Positions 49,652 through 58,162 of a stretch of 64,000 nt of DNA are shown here, in pieces. Below the pieces are notes generated by a model. That model was not told where the DNA came from, ran no database searches, and was given only the letters and a program-made list of their open reading frames with translations. The stretch comes from CAJINA01 sp964647585 (GTDB lineage Bacteria > Desulfobacterota > Desulfobacteria > Desulfobacterales > CAJINA01), in NCBI GenBank assembly GCA_964647585.1, contig CAZYGG010000001.1, forward strand, positions 118,286 through 182,285, given 5' to 3'. The first letter of the stretch is position 1. Each line of letters opens with the position of its first letter. The position numbers were made by a program, and so were the translations under genes.

Positions 49652-51586
49652 ATGTGCGGAATAGCTGGTATGTTGAGCCCGCGTGAATCAAACAATTATG
49701 ATGCCGTCATTGAGATGGCGCGCACACTTGATCACCGCGGTCCAGATGAAAGAGGTGCGTGGTCTGATCCCGCCAACGGGATTGCACTATCCCATACGCG
49801 CCTTTCCATTATCGATCTATCCCCTCAGGGTAACCAGCCAATGATATCTCATAGTGGCCGATATGTTCTCGTCTACAATGGTGAAATTTATAACTTCCAG
49901 CACATTCGCCGTGAACTTGAAAAACAGGGGGATATTACTTGGCGGGGCCATTCTGACACGGAGGTCCTTATCACAGCCATCGAAAAATGGGGGCTGCAAA
50001 AAGTATTAGATCAATCAGATGGCATGTTCGCCTTTGCACTTTGGGACAAAAAACATCAAAGATTAACCTTTGTCAGGGATAGGGTTGGTGAAAAACCACT
50101 CTACATTGGATGGTTAGGCGGTAACATTGTTTTTGCTTCCGAAATGAAGGCGTTTCATAAATTACCCCAATGGCATCGCGATATTAATCGCAAATCCCTG
50201 GGGTATCTATTACGCTTCGGGTATGTACCCGCCCCATTATCAATTTATGAAGGTATCTATAAATTGTTTCCGGGCCACTCCATTACTTTAGAATCAGATG
50301 ACTGCCAAACTGTTCCTGCCGTTGAAGATTTCATGAACAGATGCAAATGCTATTGGAATCTTCCCGCCCATGCCTCAAGTGCCGTGGAAAGGTCTTCGGA
50401 TATGGATCCTTCCATGGCGATAGACAGACTTGAACGGCTGTTGACAGAAAGTATCCGTTTAAGAATGGTAGCGGATGTGCCCATCGGCGCTTTGTTATCC
50501 GGGGGAATTGATTCTTCTATAGTGACTGCCATTATGCAGCGCATCTCACCTAAGCCAGTGAAAACGTTTACCATTGGTTTCAGCGAAAGCGAATTAGATG
50601 AAGCCCGGCATGCCAAGTCGGTGGCCGCCCATATTGGCAGCGACCACACCGAAATCTTCCTTTCTCACCGGGACGCACTCGACCTTATTACCAGATTGCC
50701 CGAAATCTACGATGAACCGTTTGCGGATCCATCCCAGATTCCAACAGTACTGGTTTCCAGGGTAGCCCGCCAGAAGGTTACCGTGGCTCTGTCAGGCGAC
50801 GGCGGAGATGAATTGTTCAGCGGCTATGCCAGATATTGGGCCGGGTTACGCATCTGGCCCGTAATAAAATGGCTCCCTTCAGTTTTAAGGCTAAAAATCG
50901 GCCAACTCCTGGCATCAGGTTCCAAATCAGTGGCGCAATCAATGTTTCAATACAACCCCAACAAGATTACACATCGCATCTGGCGTTTGGGCAGGCGTGT
51001 ATCGGCGGAAGACTTTGAATCCTTTTACGCCAACTTGCAGTCATTGTCTCTTTGTCAAACCGCTGCTTCAAGCTGGCCCACGGGGTTGCCTCTGGTACGA
51101 AGAACCGAAACGCCTTTGTCAGCTATGAATATCGAACAACGCATGATGCTGTTTGATCAATGTTCCTATCTGCCTGACGATATCCTGGTCAAAACAGACC
51201 GGGCCAGCATGTCTGCCAGTTTAGAATTGAGAGTCCCGCTTCTTGATCATAAATTGGTTGAATTCGCCTGGAGCCTGCCCTCCCATCTGAGGCGTAAAGG
51301 TGAAAACGGGAAGCAACTCCTGCGGCAGCTGCTTTATCGATACGTACCACGAAAATTGGTTGAACGCCCCAAAAAAGGCTTTGAAATCCCCCAGGACAAA
51401 TGGTTAAGAGGCCCGCTACGAGAATGGATGCTGGACCTGCTGGCACCGTCTTCAATCCTGAAAGATGGGTATCTCGACAATACGGTAATCCAGTGGTTGG
51501 TAAGCGAACATTTGTCCGGCCACGGCGATCACGGGTATGCCCTTTGGCCGACCCTGATGTTTCAAGCATGGCTCGCGGAGCAATAA
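49652..51586 (+). CDS. asnB: Asparagine synthase-like glutamine amidotransferase
   Basis: The 644-residue protein starts with the glutaminase Cys directly after Met (MCGIAGML), followed by the Ntn-type GATase II domain (about 1-200; VYNGEIYNFQ). The ATP-pyrophosphatase domain has LSGGIDSS and SGDGGDELFSGYARY. In polysaccharide loci such proteins often amidate uronic acids rather than make asparagine. It follows a methyltransferase gene and precedes a GT4 gene by one base. Confidence 0.92.
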   Translation: MCGIAGMLSPRESNNYDAVIEMARTLDHRGPDERGAWSDPANGIALSHTRLSIIDLSPQGNQPMISHSGRYVLVYNGEIYNFQHIRRELEKQGDITWRGHSDTEVLITAIEKWGLQKVLDQSDGMFAFALWDKKHQRLTFVRDRVGEKPLYIGWLGGNIVFASEMKAFHKLPQWHRDINRKSLGYLLRFGYVPAPLSIYEGIYKLFPGHSITLESDDCQTVPAVEDFMNRCKCYWNLPAHASSAVERSSDMDPSMAIDRLERLLTESIRLRMVADVPIGALLSGGIDSSIVTAIMQRISPKPVKTFTIGFSESELDEARHAKSVAAHIGSDHTEIFLSHRDALDLITRLPEIYDEPFADPSQIPTVLVSRVARQKVTVALSGDGGDELFSGYARYWAGLRIWPVIKWLPSVLRLKIGQLLASGSKSVAQSMFQYNPNKITHRIWRLGRRVSAEDFESFYANLQSLSLCQTAASSWPTGLPLVRRTETPLSAMNIEQRMMLFDQCSYLPDDILVKTDRASMSASLELRVPLLDHKLVEFAWSLPSHLRRKGENGKQLLRQLLYRYVPRKLVERPKKGFEIPQDKWLRGPLREWMLDLLAPSSILKDGYLDNTVIQWLVSEHLSGHGDHGYALWPTLMFQAWLAEQ

Positions 51587-51587
51587 A

Positions 51588-52718
51588 ATGAGAATTCTAG
51601 TATTTTCAAACTTTCCGCCCTATGTGTTGGGTGGTGCCGAAAACCAGGTGGCACGCCTGGTCGGGGCCTGGAGGCACACCGGGAATATCGTAGGGGTTGC
51701 CGGGCATCGTATTCCCACCACGAAAGTCACCGTAGAAGGCCATCAAGTCCAAACCCACCGGATCTGGACGTTCAACCGGGCCGGGCGGTTAGGCCGGGCG
51801 CTGACCTACCTGATTTCAACATTGCTATTGCTGATCCGACAAGGTACAAAATTTGATATAATTTACTGCCGGGGGATGGGTGATGCCGCGATTTCGGTCT
51901 CTCTGGCAAAAGCCCTGCGAATAACCAGGTCTCCGCTCGTCGCCTGCCCGATAAATGCAAAAGGAAAAGGTGATGCGAATTTCATTAAATCGATACCAGG
52001 CTGGCGTATCATAGTCCGCCTTCTCAACCGTTACTGCAACGCTGTTAATATTATCGCGCCAGCGATTACGGACGATCTCCGCAAGTTAAATATTAACATT
52101 CCGTTAATGGCGTCCATTCCAAATGGCATTCCAATTCAACCGCGGTTGTCCTCGAAAAGCGCGGACTCGCCACGACGAATGATTTTTACGGGCCGGTTAT
52201 GTCATCAAAAAGGGCTTGATCTTTTAATCACAGCCCTGGGAAAACTCCGCACACGGGGTTACCAGTTTCAACTCGATATCGTTGGGGACGGCCCCTTGAA
52301 AGGCGAGTTGGAGACGCTAATCGATAAATTGGCTTTAGGTGAACATATTCATCTGCGCGGTAAAGTACCAGCCAGGGAAATTCGAAGTCTTCTGGTTCAA
52401 TACAACGCCTTAGTACTTCCATCACGATACGAAGGGATGTCTAATTCGGCACTCGAGGCAATGGAAGCCGGCATCCCGGTATTGGCTACGCGTTGCGGCG
52501 GCATCGACCACTACATTGACTCCTCAAGAGGCTGGATATGTGAACCGGAGGACCTTAACTCGCTGACTGATTCTTTGCGTTCGCTTCTTGAAACACCTCC
52601 GGATCTTCTGGTTAACATGGGCGCCCGCGTCCGTGCCATGGTGGAAAACAAATTTGAAATGGAGATAATCGCGCGCAAGAACATAGCGTTGATGAAGCTT
52701 GCGCTTGGATCTGAATAA
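51588..52718 (+). CDS. Glycosyltransferase family 4
   Basis: The 376-residue protein has the GT-B fold. The N-terminal domain begins ILVFSNFPPYVLGGAENQVA, and the C-terminal one has FTGRLCHQKGLDLLI and the donor-binding ESxxEGxxNxxLEAM-type motif (SRYEGMSNSALEAMEAGIPV). It starts one base after the asnB stop. Retaining transfer of a nucleotide sugar is expected. Confidence 0.93.
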   Translation: MRILVFSNFPPYVLGGAENQVARLVGAWRHTGNIVGVAGHRIPTTKVTVEGHQVQTHRIWTFNRAGRLGRALTYLISTLLLLIRQGTKFDIIYCRGMGDAAISVSLAKALRITRSPLVACPINAKGKGDANFIKSIPGWRIIVRLLNRYCNAVNIIAPAITDDLRKLNINIPLMASIPNGIPIQPRLSSKSADSPRRMIFTGRLCHQKGLDLLITALGKLRTRGYQFQLDIVGDGPLKGELETLIDKLALGEHIHLRGKVPAREIRSLLVQYNALVLPSRYEGMSNSALEAMEAGIPVLATRCGGIDHYIDSSRGWICEPEDLNSLTDSLRSLLETPPDLLVNMGARVRAMVENKFEMEIIARKNIALMKLALGSE

Positions 52719-52736
52719 ACACCACAGGGAATAAAA

Positions 52737-53846
52737 GTGCCCCGGATACTGATTTTAACAAAACGGCAATACATGAGTAAAGATTTGATCGATGATCAAT
52801 ATGGCCGATTCTGGGAACTACCTAAATATCTAGCAAAAAACAATTGTGACGTTAAAGGCATCTGCTTAAGTTATCGACCAAAAAAGAGCGGTATCGTATA
52901 CAGTAATTGCGTTGTCTGGGAAAGCATCAATCTGGGGCTATTTAAATTTTTCGGATTTTTCAAGTTTTTATTGTCTGCCTACAAAGAGTCGCGGAATGCC
53001 GATGTTATAATTGCCTTTTCAGATTCTATTTATGGGATTATTGGCTATCTCATTGCTAAAGTTCAATCGAAACCCTTTATCTTCGATTTATATGACAACT
53101 TTGAATACTATTTTTTTGCAAAACTCCCCATACTAAAGCAACTTTATAAGTGGGTAGCTCGTAAAAGCGATATAGTTATATGTGTCAGCAGACCGCTATA
53201 TAAGCTTGTTAAAACGTATGGTCGCCGCAAAGAGACATACATTATTGAAAATGCTATTCCTGAAAACACGTTTTTCAAAATGAATAAAACAAGCTGCCGC
53301 AAGCATTTCAACTTACCCGAACAGGCTGACCTGATAGGAACCGTCGGGGCACTCCATACAAATCGTAATATTCATGTTTTGTTTGCAGCATTCAACCAGC
53401 TAAAAGAAATGAACCCTGATCTGCATCTTGTCGTTGCAGGCCCCAGAAACATCCAAATCCCCCGTGATCAAAGAATTCATGACCTGGGAATTTTATCTTA
53501 TCGAGACGTTCCCATGCTGCTAAATACGCTTGATATCGCTGTTGTATGTAATAAAAATAGCAACTTTGGCAACTATTGCTTTCCCCAAAAAACGAGAGAA
53601 ATAATGGCCTGCGAGGTACCCATACTGGCGGCTGATATTGGGGCGATGAGGGAATTTTTAGCGCAATATCCAGAATGTTTGTTTGCGCATAACGATTCAA
53701 ACGATTTAGCAGAAAAAATACAGCAGATGTTAAAACGAGGGGTTTCGTATAATAAGATTGGAATTCCAAACTGGAAAGAAACGGCCCAACAATTAATCAA
53801 AATTTTAAATCAGCTGATTCGGCCAGGTGCTTATAAACCTTTATAA
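52737..53846 (+). CDS. Glycosyltransferase family 4-like protein
   Basis: The 369-residue protein has a GT-B fold with a weaker GT4 signature: IGTVGALHTNRNIHVLFAA, and KTREIMACEVPILAADIG near the end. GTG 52737 follows an AGGGA site. Its last 50 bases overlap the end of the convergent gene on the other strand. The acceptor and donor are unknown. Confidence 0.85.
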   Translation: MPRILILTKRQYMSKDLIDDQYGRFWELPKYLAKNNCDVKGICLSYRPKKSGIVYSNCVVWESINLGLFKFFGFFKFLLSAYKESRNADVIIAFSDSIYGIIGYLIAKVQSKPFIFDLYDNFEYYFFAKLPILKQLYKWVARKSDIVICVSRPLYKLVKTYGRRKETYIIENAIPENTFFKMNKTSCRKHFNLPEQADLIGTVGALHTNRNIHVLFAAFNQLKEMNPDLHLVVAGPRNIQIPRDQRIHDLGILSYRDVPMLLNTLDIAVVCNKNSNFGNYCFPQKTREIMACEVPILAADIGAMREFLAQYPECLFAHNDSNDLAEKIQQMLKRGVSYNKIGIPNWKETAQQLIKILNQLIRPGAYKPL

Positions 53847-55032
53847 TTTCAAGCACTATAGAATCCCAGCAAAACTTCTCACATGCTATTACCCGCCCCT
53901 GCTGGCCCATCTCTATCCTCAGCTTAGGCTCATGCGCCAGTGTCAATATCTTTTTGGCCAGGTCTGATGGGTCTTTTTCCCTGCACAAAAATCCATTTTT
54001 ACCATTCTCAATTACATCAACGATCCCACCTACTGCAGACCCGATAACAGGTGTTTCACAAGCACCGGCCTCAATCGCAACCAGGCCCAGCCCCTCGGTC
54101 TCTCCATTTTCATCTATTATGGATGGAATCACAAAAATGTCCGCAGCATTGTAATATTTGACCAGATCCATCGGCTTTAAAAACGGAACCAGGGTGATCT
54201 GTTTCTGTAATTTAGATTTTTCTATAAGCGCCAGGTAGTGTTCTTTCAGATAACCGTCACCGGCCAGTATCAGCTTAAAATGGGGCATCCCCTTCTGGTT
54301 TACAATGATATCCATGGCCTTAATCAAATAGTGATATCCCTTCCAGGAAATGAATCTGCCGGCAGAGAATATCAATATAACTTCCGGGGGGATATCAAAT
54401 TTTTTCCTGATATCAGGGGTGTGCCTTCCGGTCGGGTGGTAGATGTGGTTGTCAATGGCAACCGGGATCACGCTATTGTTTCTATTGTTGTAAATCTGTA
54501 ATGTTTTCTCCAGAACATACGAGCTGTTGGCAATGACATGATCCGCGTTTTTTACAATGAGGTGATATAGAAAATTCTTTTCGTGGGGATGATGCATCAT
54601 CAGCACGATTTTCTTTTTAAGGATAATTTTGATCAGCACCCCTACCAGGCCGGCTGGCAACCAGTGGCAGTGAATGATATCTGCATTTCCCGCATGGATC
54701 AAAGACTTGAAAAAAAAACAGACCATCAATAACGGCAGCTGAATCTTTGCCAGAAAGCTGCTTTTAAGATTGTTGACCAGTCCGCTTCCGTAAGCAAGCC
54801 GTTGCAAAGACTTCGGAAAGAAATAATTAAACCGCTTCACGTGAATACGGTTGACAATTTCATTGTTGGGTACACTACGGTGGGAAGGTGCTATGACAGT
54901 GACATCGACATGCTGTTTAGTCAGGTGTTCACACTTTTCAAATATATGCTTTCCGACTGAAATGTTAATAGGAAACGTCGTTGTTAAAACCAGCGCCTTG
55001 ATTCTTTTTGAAACCATAACCTGATTATTCAT
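53797..55032 (-). CDS. Glycosyltransferase family 4
   Basis: The 411-residue protein has LTTTFPINISVGKHIFEKCE at the N-terminus, ADIIHCHWLPAGLVGVLIK, FSAGRFISWKGYHYLIKAMD and the donor site ENGETEGLGLVAIEAGACE. It is the last gene of a minus-strand set and overlaps the convergent plus-strand GT4-like gene by 50 bases. Its start overlaps the preceding GT2 gene by 4 bases. Confidence 0.93.
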   Translation of the reverse strand: MNNQVMVSKRIKALVLTTTFPINISVGKHIFEKCEHLTKQHVDVTVIAPSHRSVPNNEIVNRIHVKRFNYFFPKSLQRLAYGSGLVNNLKSSFLAKIQLPLLMVCFFFKSLIHAGNADIIHCHWLPAGLVGVLIKIILKKKIVLMMHHPHEKNFLYHLIVKNADHVIANSSYVLEKTLQIYNNRNNSVIPVAIDNHIYHPTGRHTPDIRKKFDIPPEVILIFSAGRFISWKGYHYLIKAMDIIVNQKGMPHFKLILAGDGYLKEHYLALIEKSKLQKQITLVPFLKPMDLVKYYNAADIFVIPSIIDENGETEGLGLVAIEAGACETPVIGSAVGGIVDVIENGKNGFLCREKDPSDLAKKILTLAHEPKLRIEMGQQGRVIACEKFCWDSIVLEIIKVYKHLAESADLKF

Positions 55033-55976
55033 TTCAGATGTTTATTGTAATCCATATCAAACCACATACCGAATAGCAGTAGTTGAAGGCCACTGATAAG
55101 GGTAAAAGAGAGCAGCAGCGCATTCATATCGGGGATATCCCCTGTCACTGTCCATATGTACAGCAAGCGAATGGTGAGCGGGAAACTGCAGCTCAAAAGT
55201 ATAAAAGAAAGCGTATAAAAAAATACCAGCGGGTGAAAATTTTTTAAAACATACTTATGGAACATCCGCCGCCAGAACCCCTTAAAAAGGAGCCACAACA
55301 GGGTCGGGATTACGGTGGGCAGGCGGATTCCTGATTTTTCCCCGATATTGTACACCGGCCGTATGTGAATATCCCGAACGACAAAATCATATTCATTGAG
55401 TTTGATTAAAATATCATTGGGCATCCCGTATCTTTTATAAATCTTAGCCAGGTTGATACGGTTAAGCGCCAGGTTCGAAATGGCTGTGTATCCGCTTTGG
55501 GAATCTGCAATGTGCCAGTATCCCGAAGCGATTTTAGTCAACAATGATAGAAATGAGTTCCCCAGGTAGCGATGATGGGGAATCATGTCCCACGCATCAC
55601 CATAAAACAGACGGTTGCCTTTCGTATAGTCGGCCGCACCTGTTGCCACCGGATCGATGATGTTCTCAAGATCGTCCGGATCCATTTGCCCGTCACCGGC
55701 CATCACCACCGTTACATCGACACCTTCTTCCCGGGCATATTCATAACCGGTGGCAATCGCCCCCCCTACCCCCTGATTCTCTGCATGCCGGATCAACACC
55801 GTACGCCTTCCCTCCCCGGCATACCCTTCCACAATTTCTACCGTGTTGTCATTGCTCTTGTCATCAACAACCACAATTCGATCTACCAGGGTCGGCATGG
55901 TATCAATTACAGTGGCAATCTGGGTAGATTCATTGTGGGCCGGAACAACTACATAGACGCTTTTGTTTTTATACAT
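55029..55976 (-). CDS. Polyprenyl-phosphate glycosyltransferase-like (GT2 with membrane helices)
   Basis: The 315-residue protein has a GT2 domain (about 1-220; VVVPAHNESTQIATVI, RIVVVDDKSNDNT, VMAGDGQMDP). Two hydrophobic segments follow (about 245-275 and 285-305). DPM1/GtrB-like enzymes move a sugar from a nucleotide donor to polyprenyl phosphate, feeding GT-C enzymes. The adjacent GT-C gene fits that model. It overlaps the next GT4 gene by 4 bases. Confidence 0.9.
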   Translation of the reverse strand: MYKNKSVYVVVPAHNESTQIATVIDTMPTLVDRIVVVDDKSNDNTVEIVEGYAGEGRRTVLIRHAENQGVGGAIATGYEYAREEGVDVTVVMAGDGQMDPDDLENIIDPVATGAADYTKGNRLFYGDAWDMIPHHRYLGNSFLSLLTKIASGYWHIADSQSGYTAISNLALNRINLAKIYKRYGMPNDILIKLNEYDFVVRDIHIRPVYNIGEKSGIRLPTVIPTLLWLLFKGFWRRMFHKYVLKNFHPLVFFYTLSFILLSCSFPLTIRLLYIWTVTGDIPDMNALLLSFTLISGLQLLLFGMWFDMDYNKHLK

Positions 55977-56092
55977 AATGCTCTGCTTTCGATGCGCGTG
56001 TTTCTACCTGCAATTTGGTGTGGCAACTTTGGGAATAATAAATGATTAACCAAAAATATGCAAGTAAACAACTGGTTACAAACAAACCGGGC

Positions 56093-57823
56093 TTAATTGG
56101 ATTCAATTGCGTGCAGTCCATAACCCCGGCCACTAAACAGTCGGGGGGCAGACTTTGCAAAAAAACTCCGCAACCGCATTTTATCTCTCTCCGTAAAGTT
56201 GTCACTTACCCATTTATTGAAGAGAGCATCGCGAATCAGCAGATGGGTCAGCCCTTCAGATTTTAATTGCCGGGCGACATCCGCGGCATCCACTGACCGC
56301 TGGACCGCATTTTTAAAAATTGCGTTGCCGAATACCAGCTCGCGATCACTGTAATAGCTGCGATACCCCAGGAAAAGTCCAAGTATTTTCGCATCTTTTT
56401 CCAGATGCCGACCAGCGTACCGGTGAACGGTTATAGCCGGTCTGAATTGCGCGATATAGGCATCGCGTTCAATATGACCATTTATATAGGTCATTGGCCG
56501 TATGGTTCTAAACAGTCCGTCCAGGTAGAGATAGTTTTGCACAAAGAGCCCTGTGACCAGCAGGCAGATCAAACCCCGGGCTGCATTTTGCCTGAATTTT
56601 GATTGCATCCGGCCTGCCACATTTAGTAGATTCCTGAGTCCATACGCTGCCAGAATGGTCAACGGAGGGATAGCCGGCAGAATATAGCGAACGCGCATAT
56701 CCACTGAAATAAAGATGATAAAGACAAAAAGGCCGGCAAATAGAAGCAGCCTGTTTTTTTCACTCTTCCAAGATGCCGGATCGCTCCGGGTGCCCACGAA
56801 AGCGAATAATGGCAGCAGCAGCAGCAACGGATTCAACGCCCCGTCAAAGTATTTCGGGTTACCATCTTGCCCCTGGAAAAAAATGCGTAGCGGGATCAGC
56901 GCGATCTCCAGTCCGCTCTCTTCAAGCCCCATTGCCCGGTATGAGAAATGGTTGAGACGTGAATGGACTTTCTTGCGCCCCTTACTGTTTTCAAGTAGGG
57001 GCGCCTCCGCGGTTGTCCTTACCCTGTCCGTCTGGTTACCTAAGAACGACTGGAAAGCGCTGTTGAAAAGCGGGTAAACCGGATTGTTCTTCCACAGCAC
57101 GTTTCGAAGCATCCAGGGGGAGAAGACAATAAGTGAAATCCCGGTAAAAATTATGATGTATTTAAGGATCCGGGGGGGATCGCATTTCCCAAGTTTGGCG
57201 CTTCCGGCCAAGATCAGGAGTAAAAGGCAGGTCAGGATAAAAAAAACAATCAGACCGTGATATTTGGTTCCCAGGCCCAGTCCACACCAGATGGCCGCGG
57301 CAATCAAGTAGCGCACTTTAAAATTTCGCTCATGCCATTTGAGGAGTGACACCAATGCGGCGGTGGAAAAGAAGACAAGTCCCAGGTCCACATAGACGGT
57401 TGTGGAAAGTTTTACAACCACCGGTGTCGACAGAAAAAGAAGCACACCGAACAGCCCGAACCCGCTTCCAATCCTTCTTTTCAGGAAAGAAAAGATAACC
57501 AGGGCGGTGATCAGGGCAAAGCCAAAATGCATATATTTGGCGACGATGTCGTTTCCCAGAAGGAGCGGGATCAGGTACAGCAGGTCCAGGTTCATGGGAT
57601 AATATGAAAAAACCCGGTCGGGCAGTTCAAAAATGCCGCCTTTCTCCAGATACAGCTTCGGGAGGGCAAGGTGGTGGTTCAGTGCGTCTCTGCTGACCGG
57701 AGGTACGTACGCCAGAACTAAAATAGCGCTGATTGTGGCGACGATCAGTATGACAGCCACCGGTCCCCAAATCCGGCCGGCGCGTTTATTGTGTTGACTC
57801 AATTCTGAATGGCTGATTGGCAT
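56093..57823 (-). CDS. GT-C membrane glycosyltransferase (GT39/ArnT-like)
   Basis: The 576-residue protein has about ten membrane helices. The first periplasmic loop has PPVSRDALNHHLALPKLYL, holding the likely catalytic Asp of GT-C enzymes that use polyprenyl-phosphate sugars. A soluble C-terminal region (about 460-576) is not recognised. With the DPM1-like gene next to it, a two-step periplasmic glycosylation is plausible. A gap of 116 bases separates them. Confidence 0.85.
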   Translation of the reverse strand: MPISHSELSQHNKRAGRIWGPVAVILIVATISAILVLAYVPPVSRDALNHHLALPKLYLEKGGIFELPDRVFSYYPMNLDLLYLIPLLLGNDIVAKYMHFGFALITALVIFSFLKRRIGSGFGLFGVLLFLSTPVVVKLSTTVYVDLGLVFFSTAALVSLLKWHERNFKVRYLIAAAIWCGLGLGTKYHGLIVFFILTCLLLLILAGSAKLGKCDPPRILKYIIIFTGISLIVFSPWMLRNVLWKNNPVYPLFNSAFQSFLGNQTDRVRTTAEAPLLENSKGRKKVHSRLNHFSYRAMGLEESGLEIALIPLRIFFQGQDGNPKYFDGALNPLLLLLPLFAFVGTRSDPASWKSEKNRLLLFAGLFVFIIFISVDMRVRYILPAIPPLTILAAYGLRNLLNVAGRMQSKFRQNAARGLICLLVTGLFVQNYLYLDGLFRTIRPMTYINGHIERDAYIAQFRPAITVHRYAGRHLEKDAKILGLFLGYRSYYSDRELVFGNAIFKNAVQRSVDAADVARQLKSEGLTHLLIRDALFNKWVSDNFTERDKMRLRSFFAKSAPRLFSGRGYGLHAIESN

Positions 57824-58162
57824 TATATATAAATGTTCGATATATGGCTTCTATTCAAGTTGTCCATGCCTATCACATGGGGCTATTTTTTACCAATATC
57901 ATATTGCCGTGCGGTCTGGTACGGCACTGGCTGTTATGAAAAACGGGTACTCCCGGATATAACCAAATACCCTAAGTTTACAGTGAAAAGCGCCCGTTGA
58001 CAACGCAATCACCTTACGGTAGCCTGCCGGGACCATCGAACTTATGGAGATTTCTCATTACGTTCAATTTCGTATTCATTCAAAGCAGCCATGGTTGATT
58101 TTGACGGCCACATATTCTTTACGTCAGTAGTACCTTCCAAAGTTTAAAAAAGGCGTCTTTTC
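57824..58162. other. Divergent intergenic region
   Basis: This 339-base gap separates the minus-strand GT-C gene from the plus-strand TMTC-like gene. An A+T-rich stretch lies next to the GT-C start. TTGACA occurs at 57997-58002, but no good -10 follows at normal spacing. I see no gene, repeat or terminator here. Confidence 0.6.

Noticed and set aside
57997..58002. Promoter for the TMTC-like gene
   Set aside because: TTGACA is present but no acceptable -10 lies 15-19 bases downstream.
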